From Sabellastarte sp. h YS-2021 (Eukaryota; Annelida; Polychaeta; Sabellida; Sabellidae), in contig OZ024931.1 of the NCBI GenBank assembly GCA_964017235.1, positions 101,016,221-101,080,220 on the forward strand: DNA of 64,000 nucleotides, given 5' to 3'. Numbering within the stretch: the first letter of the stretch is position 1; the number at the start of each line of letters is the position of its first letter. Shown here piece after piece: positions 12,132 through 24,156 of this stretch. Made by a program: the position numbers and the translations under genes. The notes below the pieces were generated by a model. The model saw only the letters and a program-made list of their open reading frames with translations, searched no databases and was not told the DNA's origin.

Positions 12132-12579
12132 TTTAAAGATTCCCACTTGGACAGGTTATTCGTAATTCTGTTTATGATATAACCACTTTTATTGTCATTT
12201 TGATATAAGACGATGTAACACAGCACAATCTCCTCTAAATTAATGAATGTCCATTTACCGGAAGCCTCTTTTCAGTTGATAAATTTAGAGAGGTAAAGTA
12301 TAGTAAATATGTGAACTGCCAAAGAAACAAGTACACTCGATCCTTACTTCCATCTGTTATTGCTTGGAACTCAAACATTCTAAAGTGACCATTGAAGTTA
12401 CACGTACAGGTTTTCTATCATGGGACATTCCACTGGGCTGTCTTGTTGGCAACTATTGAGTTTTCGAGGGTCGGGGGTAATGCGGGGTCACTTTCGCTGG
12501 CTAGCTGATAGGCTTCTGTTTAAAAAAAACATTGCCTTGATTTGATTTATAATACGGGTCATAAAAAGTCAAGAAAGAA

Positions 12580-13800
12580 TTGAGGATGATAGCAATCCAC
12601 ACAGACACACCTGCCGAGTTTGAGTTGATAGATAGAACTACTTACATCCAGAGGAGGCGGGAGGAGAGGCGAAAACTGCACAGGAGCAAATTTCTTAGAC
12701 AGGAGAGGCAGTGGCTGAAAAAAGACCAAGAACTGAGAGGAGTGAAAACTGAATGGACACAGAGGGTGGGGGAGAGGCCATGCATCTAGTCAATTCCAGT
12801 CCAGGCAAAAGAAAGGATATCTTGTGAACATTTATTTAACAGACTCAGATGAGGAGGCTATGGTAGACTTTGTCAAGGATCATGATTAGCTTTACAACAA
12901 AACCAACCAGCACTTTAAGAACAAGGCCAGTAAAAATTGCCTGTGAGGAAGATTCGCAAACAGCCACAACCTCTTAGTGAAAGTGTGCAAAACTTATTTA
13001 ACCCAGTCTAAGTCTGGACAGACTCCCAAGGAAATGACAGAGAGGAAGAACTGGATCCAGGATAAATTTAATTTTTTGAACACCCACATCAGAAAAAAGG
13101 GGCCTCATCAAGTCTTCCACATTTAAGTCACCACAGAGAGGACCCAGTGATAGTGAAGCCTCACCCCATTATTATTATTATTATGATTATTGTGTATTTA
13201 TACTCAGCGCAATATCTCCATATACTACAGGACTCAAAGCGCTATTTAACCAATCCGACTGTACGGGTACAGCCCCAAATCACAAGTAACTGACATTCCC
13301 CTAACTTGAAGATAGAGGCTCAAGGATGACGATTTGGGGATAGGACCCAACGACAGAGGGCCGACATTTTAAGTGGTCATCCGAGCCACTATGTATCTGC
13401 CTGTACCTGGGATTGAACCCACGTCCTCTGAGTTCCTAGACAAGTGTGTTACCCGCTAGGCCACAGTGGCAGATGACATTTCATGAGGATCCAGAGATAC
13501 TGTCAGTATGGAGACCAGCATGTGCTCTGACACAACATTTCAGCCATCCATTTGCAACACTGCCAGTACAAGTGTTGTATCCCAGCCCTCATCAATTGAC
13601 CACCAGATCATGGATCAATTTGCCCAGGTAAAGTCTATGCCCACATCTTTCCACGGCCCCACACAGGAGACTACCAGAACATCCTTCTGCAACTACCTGG
13701 CATTTGAAGCAGAAAACATGGAGGAAAGAGATTTACAGACTTTAGAAATGAGGCAGTAAAACTTTTAAGTGGGATACAGGGCAGGGTAGAGGAAAGAAAC
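12580..13800 (+). pseudogene. MADF/Myb-like DNA-binding gene of Harbinger 1, broken
   Basis: The first part (12580-12789) is Arg/Glu-rich (RRREERRKLHRSKF...). A frame shift later comes the MADF signature LTDSDEEAMVDFVKDHD near 12835-12895, closing in stops. After the SINE insertion, the C-terminal part resumes at 13508-13759 with TSFCNYL and ENMEERD, which match the equivalent SFCNYL/HLEERDF region of the third element. In this superfamily the MADF/Myb-like protein helps the nuclease bind the ends. Several stops and the nested SINE make it dead. Confidence 0.7.
13168..13470 (-). mobile_element. tRNA-derived SINE, family B, copy 2
   Basis: On the minus strand the head starts GCCACTGTGGCCTAGCGGGT (A box) and has the B box GGTTCAATCCC. 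The body ends near TGAGTATAAATACACAATAA followed by an (ATA/AAT)n tail at 13168-13190. It interrupts the MADF pseudogene of Harbinger element 1, so it is younger than that element. It shares its whole body with the copy at 9462-9742. Confidence 0.8.
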
Positions 13801-13989
13801 GATCAGCCACAGCAATCTACACTTTCTAGGAGCTTCAGCGCCACTTTTCAGGACAACTGGTGATTCATAGGTCCTTCCTAGGAACAACCGAATCTTCCTA
13901 AAACAATTAATAAGCTGAATGTTAAAAAAAAAAATTACAACGCCCCACACCAAACACATGACTCAAAACACAAGAAACTATAGGAGTGA

Positions 13990-14560
13990 ATGAGTGAGTG
14001 ATAGAAAATTTGAAGTTAAAAAACTTTACTGGGACTTTAAAAAATTTGACCTTCGAAAAAATGGTAAACTTTGGAAACTTTTGGATCTTAAGAAATTTTG
14101 AAACAGTATGTCTACCTCTGAAAAAAATTGTCAAATTAAAAAAAAATCACTTGGACCTTAAAACAACTTTGGCAATTTTTGCTGGGTTTAAACTGTGACA
14201 AATTTCTCAACTTGAAAAAAGACTTTGATTTTTGAGAAACTGAAACAACTTTCAAGTGATCTTGACCTTTGAGAAATTTCTCAAATTTTGAAAATACTTG
14301 GACCTTTGAGAAACTTTGACAATTTTGAAATGATCTTGACCTCTGGATCAGAATATTGAATTTTTTTTTTACATTTGAGAAACTTTGAAACTTTTAAAAA
14401 GATTTGGACACTTTAGAAAGTTTCAAAGTTAAAAATATTTTGAAAAATTTTAAAAATCTAAAAAAAAATTGGAAAAAAAATCAAAGAAAAAGTTCATTTG
14501 TGTTAAATTTTTAACTTAAAAAATAAATTTCGAAAGATCAACAAAATTTGAGGGTTTACA
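13990..14560. repeat. AT-rich degenerate repeat inside Harbinger 1
   Basis: Short motifs such as GAAACTTTGA, TTTGAGAAACTTT and AAATTTTG recur without a fixed period. It sits between the two convergent genes. A similar, shorter A/T-rich stretch lies at the same place in Harbinger 2 (19300-19580). No gene seen. Confidence 0.6.
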
Positions 14561-14879
14561 AATTTTGACATTTACTGTGGGATATTTTGAAAAAGGCATT
14601 TTAAGTTATTACACATTATTATGGGACTTGTAATTTGTTTGAAATTGTTTGTAAAGTTGTTGGAAATCTATTGTACATATTGGTAAAATTTGTTGGAAAT
14701 TTTGGGAGACATTTGTGCAATACTAAGCTAAATAGAAGTTCATGGAATAATTGTGTAGTCCTGAAAAATGACTGGTAGATGCCAGTCCCCAGGGCAGGTC
14801 CTTGTTGTTTGTTAGTTCCTCTCCCCCTGCCCAGCCAATGCAACAACATGATTGAAGTAATCTCACTAATGCTTTGCCT

Positions 14880-15990
14880 CTTGCAAAGGTTTCCTGTACT
14901 TTTCATCAGGCTCAAATACTACTGGTTAATTAATGCCTGCTATGTCATCTAGTGGGTTTGGTGCCCTGACTACTCTGGCTTAGTGTTTCCTCTGCATTTG
15001 GTGCAACACAACGCATATCAAAACAATGTCTCCAACAACCTTTGCCTTTGCTCCATTGTGACTAGTATGACCCTGAATCTGCATGCTAGGATTCCAAACA
15101 CATTCTCCACTACCCTCCTGCCTCTGGAGATCCTGTATTATCCATTCTCTCTTCCCTCGTGAGTTGTCTTATGCTGTAGAACCCCCAGGGTGCCATGCTG
15201 AATCATTTCCTTCAACTTGCTGCAAGTAACTATTTGTGCATCTGATGAAGATCCACTTGACCCAACATCTACCCAGATTCCTATCTGTATTCTGCATCAG
15301 CCAGGGCTAACAGCACCAGGGAAAAGAAGCCCTTTTAGTTGTAATACTCATTCCCAGATCTCTTTGGCTTCTTCATGGCAATATGTTTCCCATCCAGTGC
15401 CCCAAGAGAGTGGGGGACATTCTGTCTGGTTCTCCTCCACTTCTTCTCCACCTTTTCCAGTCTTCAGTATTGGTAGGACAGGTCAAATACTCTTCCTGGA
15501 ATTCATCAAGGATGGCACGGCAGACAACAGGGACGTATTTACATATAGTGGTTAGCCAGTGGTACTGCAAGGACATGTACATTTCTCCTGTTGGCTGGTG
15601 TCTCAGTGTTATTGCCAATTTCAATCCAACTTCTAAGGGCTTAATAAACTTGGTGACTTCCTTCTTGATGCGGTGATGTATGTGTTCTTGAATGAAGTTG
15701 GAATCTTCAAAGGGCATCCTGACAAAATTATGGTAACCTAGGAAATGTGCATTAAGTTGGACAGGAGATTGCTACAGCATCCTTTTTCTTCTCTGTGGCT
15801 GGTCCATGACATGGCCCAGGTGTTTTGTGGCTTCCTTCTTCGTCTGGGTGGTGTTGGGGGCTCTGGTGAAGGTGATGGCTGTAGGGCAGGTGCAGGTCCT
15901 GGGTTTAATGTGTGTCCTTTCTGTCTGCAAATTCGAATGAAAATCTAAATATTTAACTCAGTAAAAAACAACAGGGCCCTAAGCTTCTGT
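14880..15990 (-). pseudogene. Harbinger nuclease (HARBI1-like), broken
   Basis: The best-preserved part is 15373-15717 on the minus strand. It reads HHRIKKEVTKFIKPLEVGLK, then YMSLQYHWLTTICKYVPVVC and EEYLTCPTNTEDW, which match the nuclease regions of the two other elements. The segment with the first catalytic Asp (LDGKHI in element 3) has decayed to HWMGNILP. Downstream, the reverse strand of 14880-15200 still shows traces of the end of the gene (VENVFGI- and VVLHNM-type). Stops and frame shifts are frequent, so it is inactive. Confidence 0.7.
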
Positions 15991-17199
15991 ATAAAGTCTC
16001 TCTGGTATGTAGCTGGCATCTCTGCAGTGATGATGAGTAACGGCAGCAACAAGGGGTTTATATAGTGTTGTTTTGATACTCACTGGAGATGCCATCTCCA
16101 TAAATTAATCAGTCAAGTCTGGGTGGATACTGCTCCAGTCTTGTTGGTTTGTCACTAAGACTTGTTGTTACCTAATATGACTTTTCAGTTAGGGTTTTAT
16201 GGCTTGTCCTTATACTTTCCCGTCTGAATTTGGAGAAAAAACATCCCAATCCCAAGTCAGGTCGGTATCACAATCCAGACCTATGGGGATGTTCTATGTC
16301 CTGTCAGGGATTGTTATCCCCGGTCCCCATCTCAGCTAACTGATCCTAGAATCAGTAAGGGTCGGCTCCAGTGGAACACCCCACAACTAGTGGAACACCC
16401 CATTTACCGTACACATTGGGACGGGTACTTGTATCTTCCCAACATTCAGTATGGTGAAATAGAAGTTCTGTGAAGTTGATCTTACTTTTTCCTGGTTTGT
16501 TAAATAAGTGTCCCAATTTTATACTGATCACCACGGTGAACATGACGATATCAACTATGTCACTGCCCCACTAAGGAGGAAGTAATGTTGTACAAAAGAC
16601 TGGAAAACTATTTGTTTATTTTGGTAATGCCCAATGATTAAAACGACGTGTAAACACCAAACAGTGGGCACCTTTCCAAAGCTCAGTCAATATTGGGACT
16701 TGCCGCCTATAAAAGCAAATTATTTGTCCCCCTTTTGTATATGGCTCAGAATGTATGTCAACATTTGGTGTTAATTTGAAACCACTTTTCTTACAGTGAA
16801 GAATTCCTCCATGTAATCCAAAGAAGTATTGATACAGTGACGCATGGACTGACCTCGCTTCCACCTGTTGGATATTTGTTATGTACTAATAATGCTTCTT
16901 ATAAGTTCATGATTTCGAAATTTAGACAGCTAGACCCCATATTTTTATTCTGTAATTATGACACTACTCTGTTGTTTTGACCAAACCTTACTTTGAAAGA
17001 GTGGTTGTATTGTAAATTGAATAACTAATTTCTTAACATTCGAAAGTGATCTTTAAAAATCTGATCTTCACAAAAAATTAACACATGTGCAGGTAAAATT
17101 AACAGTAGATAGAGTTTGACTTGAATATTAATCATTTCATTTTTGAAAAACCACATAGCATCTAAAATGGTGAGCACAATGCTAACTCTGTGTGTAAGA

Positions 17200-17523
17200 C
17201 TTTCCTCCCCACAGTGTAAACCTTTTGCCTCAAAGAAAACTTGTGTAAACTCTTTCAGTATTTAATTATAAACCCACACATCTCAGTGTAAACTTATTAC
17301 TCTAAACTCCCTCACATCTCGGTGTTGTCTTTATGTAAGTCCTTTGGCATCAACCTGTTAACACAGGGTTATCTCTTAATCTTAACCTCTGGTATAAACT
17401 GTCTCATCTTTCAGTGTCATATGTATCTCAGTGTAAGCTATCAGGGTTAAATGTTTCAGTGTGAATAAAGCACACTAAGTTATAACTCAAGCATTTTATA
17501 TATCAGTGTTAAGTCTCTCAGTG
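17200..17523. repeat. 33-bp-type minisatellite, left block
   Basis: Diverged units built on TCAGTGTAAACTCT / TCAGTGTTAAG recur up to the left end of Harbinger 2. The same unit continues to the right of that element (22020-22260). The array was therefore split by the transposon. Confidence 0.65.
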
Positions 17524-17982
17524 TTATGGGGTTGTTCCACTCGGGGCGAACATATATCAACTCTATGACTCTAGAGTCATTTTGAAAAGCCAGCATTGGG
17601 GACCAAAATCCAGAATAAAAAAGCGCATAAAAATTTGGGTTGGTTTCACCTCCCTGACAGGACATAGCACTTCCTGGCTTGTCTGGATTTACCTCCCAAC
17701 CCCACTTGGGGTTGAGGTGCTTTTCTTTACGACAAGCACCTCCACAACTTCAAGGCCCAACAAGCTGTACTGACAAACTGACAGAACTGGAGCATTTTCC
17801 CAACCCACCCCGACTCCACTGATTAATTTCTGGAGTCAGGATCAAACCAACACTATATAAACCTCTTCTGGCTGCTATAACTCATCATTTATCACTGCAA
17901 GATGTCAGCTACACATCATAGAGACTTTCTACATAAGCTTATCGTACTTTTGTTTTTATTCAGTTTAATATTTTGATTCTCA

Positions 17983-19170
17983 TTATGACTGACAGACAAA
18001 AGAGGAAGAATCTGAACCCAGGACCAGCACCTGCCATACAACCAGCACCTTCACCACAGCCACCACACAGGAGAAAAAGAAAGCCACAAAACCCCTGGGT
18101 CATGCCCTGGATCCTTCAAAGAGAAGAAAGAGGATGCTAAAGAATCCGCCTGGCAGACTTAATACAGACTAGATACCAGAATTTTGTCAGGATGCCACCT
18201 TCATTTTTACCTCATTGAGGAATGCATAAAGCACCACATCAAGAAGGAAATCACCAATTTCAGGAAGTCCTTAGAAGTAGAATTGAAACTGGCAATAACA
18301 CTGACACACCTGGCAGCAGGAGAAACCTACATCTCCTTGCACTATCACTGGCTGGTTGGCCAAACCACCATATGTAAATTTGTCCCCCGTTACGCGTTGT
18401 CTGTCAGGCCATCCTTGCTGAATTTCAGGAAGAGTATTTGACCTGCCCTACCGACCCTGAAGACTGGAAAATGTGGAGGAGAAGTTCAGAACGAGATGGA
18501 ATGTCCCCCATGCTCTTGGAGCACTAGATGGGAAACATATCATCATGAAGAAGCCAAGGAGATCTGGGACTCCCAGATTGGGAGTGAATATTACAATTAC
18601 AAGGGCTTCTTTTCACTGGTGCTGCTAGCCCTGGTCAATGCAGAATACAGATTCCTGTGCATAGATATTTGGTCAGATGCACAAATATTTAACCTCAGAC
18701 AGTTGAGGAAGCAGATTGAGGATGGCACCTTGCGGCTTCCGCCACCCGAACCAATGGGGGAGAGTGGACCAGATTTGGAATATTTTTTGCCGGCTGACAA
18801 CGCCTTCACCTTAATGCCATGGCTTGTTAAACCCTACAGCAGAAGACAACTCACAAGGGAAGAGAGAATGGATACTACAGGATCTCCAGAGGCAGTAGGG
18901 TAGTGGAGAATGTGTTTGGAATCCACTTACTGGGCACGATGGAGCAAAGGCCAAAGGTTGTTAGAGACATTGTTTTGACATATGTAGTGTTGCACAACAT
19001 GCTGAAGACACACTGTAGCTGACAGGGCAGTCACCCCAGCAGATGATATAGCGACCCTTCAAAATGAACAGGTGGTGTATGTGCCCAATCACAACTACAG
19101 GGGTCCTTCAAGGGAGGCCAAACATCAGCGAGAAGTACTAAAAGATTTCTGCAATCATGTTGGTGCATTG
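17983..19170 (+). pseudogene. Harbinger 2 nuclease (HARBI1-like), inactive
   Basis: Order of recognisable parts: a Pro-rich N-terminus (ending in NPWVMPWILQREER); 18184-18441 with EVELKLAITLTHLAAGETYI and HYHWL; a frame shift; then 18496-18903 with [45 protein letters not shown] sequence; and past a stop, VVENVFGI and VVLHNML. In the family the second catalytic Asp lies in the LVDADY motif; here it reads LVNAEY, so Asp is replaced by Asn. Frame shifts and this change make it catalytically dead. Confidence 0.8.
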
Positions 19171-19575
19171 GAAGCTGGCATCTATCAGTCCTTTTCAGAA
19201 CTACTCAATTATTCAAAAAAATTTAGTTAAGCTAGTGTTGCACAAAATTGCAGTACATTTACAGCAAGTTTCCAAACTAATTCCAACCAAATCACAAGTT
19301 CAATAATATTGTTGAATATTTTTAACACAAGTTATGTCAAAATATCCGACATTAAAAGTCAAATTTTGTAAACCTTCAAATAAAAATCTTTTTGAGGGAA
19401 AATTTGCAACATATTTCGAAGTTGAAAATTTTCTTAAGTATCAAAATCTTTGGAGAACTGCAAAAGTTTGTCAAAGGACAAAACTGAAAAGGTCGGATCA
19501 ACAAGTCAAAATAATTTCCAGAAATGTCAAAGCTTCTTAAAAGACAAAGTGTTTTCAATCATTTTAATTTTTTTT

Positions 19576-19595
19576 TGGGGGGGGGGGGGGGGGGA
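19576..19595. repeat. Poly(G) tract in Harbinger 2
   Basis: A run of G follows a T run (about 19568-19595), in the spacer between the two genes of the element. The third element has a G run inside its nuclease 3' end. Confidence 0.85.
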
Positions 19596-19967
19596 GGCGG
19601 CAAAGTTTTTTTTCAGTTCAAATTTTTACTCACTCATTCTCCCATATTGTTTTTTTTCTGTTTGGGAGTTATGTGTTGGTGTGGGGCAGTGTAATGCTTC
19701 TTGTTTGGGGATTTTTTTATAATAATATTCATCTGGATAATTGTTTTTGGAAGATTCAGGTGGTCCTGAGAAGGACCCATAAATTTATTAGCATTGGTCC
19801 TGAAAAGGACCCATTGTAGGCAAGTCCAGTAGGTCTACTTCTGCTACTGCTTGGGCTCTGATGACTGCTGGGGAGGCTGGGACTGGACTGGCTGTGTGCG
19901 GATGCTCTTGTTATGCGGTGGTGGTTGGAGAAGAGAGCTGTTGATGCTTGTCAATTGGTGTTAACAG

Positions 19968-21248
19968 TTAAGGTGTATCCATTTTTGGGAAGTACATGAC
20001 TGACTGTATACTCCCCAAAATGCTAGAGAGTCCTGAGATGTTGTGTGCACTTTCTTCACCTGTGACAGAGGCTACTGGTGGTGGGTTGAAGTGTTTGGTG
20101 GGGCTGATTGTGAAATGTAGCTGTATTGAGGTTCCCGCTTGTGCTCTGGGCTGCTGCTGTGCTCTAAGTGCCATTAAGCTCTGCTGAACTGGTGGAATGG
20201 CCTGGCTTGCTTTCATCTGAGTGTCGGGAATATGCAAGACATATTCCCTTGCAGCTGGTGCTGGTGGCTGCTGAAAAGTCGGCACATTTGTGGAAGTTGC
20301 ACTGGAGCTCCTAGAAAGTTTAGGTTGCTGGGACTGGCTGGTGCTTTCTTCTGCCCTACTCAGGATCCCACTTGGAAGTTTCACAGCCTCTTTTTTGACC
20401 ATTTGAAAGTCTCTTTTATTCTAAAGCCTCAACCTCAGATGCCAGGTAGTTGCAGAAGGCTTTTCTGGTGGTCTCCTGCCTTGGCCCAAGAAAAGATGAC
20501 AGCATGGTTTTCATCTGTGCAAACTGGTCCATGACCTGCTGGTCTACTGTTGAATGCTTGGAAACTCCACTTGGGCTTGCAATCGATGGCTGTTGTGTGG
20601 TGTCTGATCACATACTATCTGTGTCAGTTGAACTTCTGGAGATGTCGTGTGCTGAGGCTGCGGTTGCACTGGTTCCTTGGGCCGGGGGCTGAAGATTTGC
20701 TGAGTCCTTTCCTTCTGATGTGTGTCTTCAATAAGTTAAATTTGTCCTGAATCCAGTTCTGCCTCTCCGTAGTGAGTCTTTTGGGATTCGAACCAAGTCT
20801 TGCATAATTTCACAGACAGGTTGCGGCTGCTGGCAGACCTCTCCCAGATTTCTTCCTGGCCTTGTCCTTAAAGTGCTCCTTGGTCTTGTAGAACTCCTCA
20901 TGATCCTTGACAAAGTCCACAAAAGCCTCCTCATCTGAGTCTGTTAAATATATGTTCGTCATATGTCCTTTCTTGCGCCTGGATTGCAATTGAGATGTCC
21001 CCGCCTCTCCTCCACTCTCTGTATCCATTCACTCTCACTCCTATCAGTTCTTGGTCTTTTTTCTGCCACTCATTCCTCTGTGTGTGACTATGGAGTTTCC
21101 ACCCTCCTGGCTCCTCTTCTCCCCCTGTTGTTTCACTGTCACCTCCCTCTCCCTCTGTTCTATCTCTTCCTCCTCCTCTGTATGTCAGCAGCTGTATCTC
21201 CAAACTCAAACTCTGTAGGTGTGTATGTGGGAACTCTATCTTCCTCAT
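19968..21248 (-). pseudogene. Harbinger 2 MADF/Myb-like DNA-binding gene
   Basis: N-terminal part at 20931-21248 (acidic/Arg-rich, WQKKDQELIGVRVN). After a frame shift, 20810-21028 holds the MADF core (RKKGHMTNIYLTDSDEEAFV, DFVKDHEEFYKTKEHFKDKA) and then 20728-20934 a WF/YG-type end. 19968-20402 (144 codons) is the Ser/Gln/Pro-rich C-terminal region. It faces the nuclease gene, as usual for two-gene Harbinger elements. At least two frame breaks are present. Confidence 0.75.
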
Positions 21249-22019
21249 GTTCCTTCTGCCCTTTTAGGACCTATCTTATAAATCAAATAAAAGCAGAGTT
21301 GCAAAAACAACAGCTTATCAACAAGTCAGCCCAACTTGTATCTCAACACTAAATCCTAGGTCAATTGGTAAAAACAAAAGCCTATCTTAACGCTGCCAGG
21401 TTTAATCCTTCAATGATAAATTGTCCAAACCGACTCTCCTTATATAGACAGAGATTACATAACCGACAAGTCGTGGGTCAGTAAAATGAAACCGCCCTGC
21501 ACACTTCCTGGCTTGTCTGTTGCTGTAACTGCCTTGACGGTCTCTCTTTATGGCTTGTCCTGGTGTGTTCCCAACTTGTCCTGCTGAGATGTAACGGACT
21601 GTGAGCAAAGATTTGGAGACTTCCAGTCTTGATAGGAAGCGACCAAGTCAGGATGGGGATGTTTAATACAGGCCAGTTTCCTTTCAAGTATGGTCAGTTT
21701 GTGTCTGTCATGGTTCAGTACCTGGACACCATTTCATGGACAGGCTGGCAAGTACTTCCCGACAAGGTGGTTACAGTATAGGACAAGATGGGAAATATGT
21801 CTGACAAGCCGTAGAGACACACAACAGGATGGCTTCCAGGTGGGCAGAGTCACGGTCGGGATCAAAAGTCAGTGAAATATCAAACATGTTTGATAGTTTG
21901 CTGATCCACCACAAGCTGGGAAACTACAACTGATCCTAACCAACTCTATAAACATTGCTCCCGTTCCTCGAAAATCCATAGATATCAACAAGATGGCCCA
22001 AGTGGAACAGCCCCATAAA

Positions 22020-22260
22020 GCGTCTGTCTGTTAAGTTTATCAGTGTAATCTGTGATCCATATAAACTCTGAATGTTAAGTATTTTCAGGATATCAGGATA
22101 TATTCTCAGTGTTAAGTATATAAGTGTAAGCTCTTTCAATGTTAAGTATATCAGTGTAAACTCTCTCAGAGTTCAGTTTATCAGTGTAAACTCTCTAGGT
22201 GTTAAGTGTCTCAGTGTAAACTCTGTCAGTATTAAATGTATCACTGTAAGTTCTGTAAGT
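22020..22260. repeat. 33-bp minisatellite, right block
   Basis: Units of the form GTTAAGTATATCAGTGTAAA-CTCTCTCA recur with about 33-bp spacing from 22070 to 22250. These continue the array left of Harbinger 2. Frames such as VKYISVNSLRVQFISVN-type peptides are the repeat read through, not a gene. Confidence 0.75.
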
Positions 22261-22290
22261 ATATCACTTTTATACAGTACAAATTCTCAC

Positions 22291-22491
22291 CTCCCAGCCC
22301 CTGTATAAATGTTGGACCATGCGTTGACTGTCCAGTCACTGTGAGGAGACTGTGGAGCATTGTGTCTCTAAATACACTCACACTGCTGAAGCCTGTGTCG
22401 GTTTCACTGCTCTCCCCCTCACTTTCCTCCAACACAGACCCACTCACAGAACTCAGGCGACATTTCTTCATGACAGACTCCTCACCACCAT
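22291..22491 (-). CDS. Unidentified 442-aa protein, exon 3
   Basis: This 201-nt exon keeps phase 1 at both ends. The minus-strand donor is GGGAG|GTGAGA. The acceptor that fits the phase (CGGTGAG|ATGG) is weak; a nicer CTTAG lies about 20 bases upstream but would bring in a TGA. The peptide is Ser/Glu-rich (SSVSGSVLEESEGESSETDT, GFSSVSVFRDTMLHSLLTVT), GC-rich compared with its flanks, and looks like a regulated, largely disordered region. It could instead hold an alternative start (ATG at 22471). Confidence 0.5.
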
Positions 22492-23429
22492 CTCACCGAT
22501 ACTGACCACTAAGAATTACCAAATCAACAATGAAACTGCCTCTGTTAACTGGACCTGTAATCAGTAATAAACACATCACTTCACTCTACTGGGACAGCCA
22601 TTTCCTGCTGGACGTGATGGAGCCCAATCCAGTTTGGTGTGAAATCAGCCTTGTCCTCTACTTAGTGAATAATTATCAGCTGATTTTTATCGTTCATACC
22701 TTGGTCAGTCAGTCTACTTCTTTTCATCAGAGTTTTATGATTTGTGTGTCCATTTCTAGATAAGAATAAAAACTTTTCTCTATCTTGTTTAATATATATT
22801 GTTCCGAAAGTTTAATTTTTGTCAGACTATGAATGTAAGTTTTTTGGTGGAATGCAGTGAATTATCCTTCTGCACAATCAGTGCACTTTGCTGTTATCCT
22901 TGTACCCACTTCTTCCAGTAATTTACTCAGCTACTGCTCGTTCAGAATAACGTTATCCTGTAACAACTGTATTAGTTGTAACAACTCTTTACAGCTCCTA
23001 TACAGTGTATTTTTAGAAATGATACAAAGATTCACCAACTGATGTGGCACCAGCAGCAACAAGTCTTCTACTCAAGCTGAAATCCTTGTGTATATAACTC
23101 GCTATCTGACAAAAACTAAGATCACTTTACACTCATATCATCAATTTACTTTTTCTTGCAAACCTTTCCCCCTCTGTATCTACTGTTAAAAACAAAGCAT
23201 TGCTGCTTTCATCTGTTGTGAATTTTCCACAGTATGATACCACACTCAACATCGAAAGATTCACAACACACTGTCAATAGTTAGAGCTTCAATAATCTAT
23301 ATTAACTATTTATCGTGTAAACTTCATTGAAAGTTGGGATTGAAATGTGTGTGAATCTGAGGTATGGAGATGTGTTGAAAGTGCAGAGGGTTGGTAGTGA
23401 GTGGCTGTGGAGTGTCTGCAGTCTTCAAT

Positions 23430-24050
23430 GTGATATCTGAGTAGTTCATCAACACCTATCTGCTTACAACATGCAGTTCCTTCTCAGCTATCTGCTTACA
23501 ACATACAGTTCTATTGTATTCTATTCTGTATTATATTCTTTTATAGCGCTTAATCTCTGCCAAAGCAGACTCCAAGGTGCAACATCAGGTCCAATTCAGT
23601 AGTCATCATTCCATAGACATAGCCAAGTCGATATCACAGAGATGCCAGATAGTTTAAGTGATAAGGTGGAAAAGACCTTAACAAAAAGATAAGATTATAA
23701 CTTTTTCCAGAAAGAGCCAAGAGTTGGGACAGCATGAACATCCTCAGGTAAATCATTCCAAACTGTGGGAACTTCAATAGCAAAACTTTTCCTCCACAGC
23801 TATCTGTTTACAACATGCAGTTCATCCATAGCTTTACAACATACAGTCCCTCAATAGCTATCTGCTTACAACATGTAGTTCCTCCTCAGCAATCTGCTTA
23901 CAACATGCAGGGTCCTCCACAGCAGTCTACTTACAACTTGTAGTTTATCCACAGCTACCTGATCACAACACACAATTCCTCAATAGCTATCTGCGTACAA
24001 CATGCAGTTCATCTACAACTGTCTGCTTGCAACATGCAGTTCCACAAGAA
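23430..24050. repeat. 36-bp minisatellite, interrupted
   Basis: Units like CAGCTATCTGCTTACAACAT-GCAGTTC recur every 30-40 bp from about 23445 to 23508 and again from 23798 to 24045. The array is split by a dispersed repeat at about 23508-23797. The family is AT/CA-rich and non-coding. Confidence 0.7.
23508..23797. repeat. Dispersed repeat inserted in minisatellite
   Basis: The sequence starts TATTGTATTCTATTCTGTAT and continues with TTTTATAGCGCTTAATCTCTGC. It has no similarity to the flanking 36-bp units, which resume afterwards. Its opening resembles the TATTTATACTCAGCGC edge of SINE family B, so it may be a further SINE-like family, but I see no clear A/B box. Confidence 0.4.
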
Positions 24051-24156
24051 CAAAGACAAAATGCAGAATTAAATAGATTCGGTGGGGAGACAATAAAATA
24101 AAGTGAACATGATTGTTTAGATCTGACACTGTCACTAAAAGTCATTTGGTACTTTA

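Larger units (their letters stand above)
12421..16402. mobile_element. PIF/Harbinger element 1 (degenerate, two-gene)
   Basis: The left end TGGGACATTCCACTGGGCTG matches the inverted ends of the two other Harbinger elements in this window. At the right, two end-like copies lie in tandem (…AGTGGAACACCCCA ending at 16383 and again at 16402). Inside are a MADF-type gene on plus and a nuclease gene on minus, facing each other, as in the other copies but in reverse orientation. Both genes are broken. A SINE and its (ATT)n tail are nested within it at 13168-13470. No matching 3-bp target duplication can be made out. Confidence 0.75.
17527..22015. mobile_element. PIF/Harbinger element 2
   Basis: The ends are inverted: TGGGGTTGTTCCACTCGGG at the left, and the reverse complement of TGGGGCTGTTCCACTTGGG at the right. 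Flanking triplets are TTA and TAA, close to but not identical with the TWA target duplication usual for this superfamily. It carries a nuclease gene on plus and a MADF-type gene on minus, convergent, separated by an A/T-rich stretch with a poly(G) run. Length is 4.49 kb. Both genes are damaged. Confidence 0.85.

Noticed and set aside
20963..21352. 129-codon Leu/Ser-rich plus-strand frame
   Set aside because: Antisense shadow of the Harbinger 2 MADF gene's Arg/Glu-rich part.
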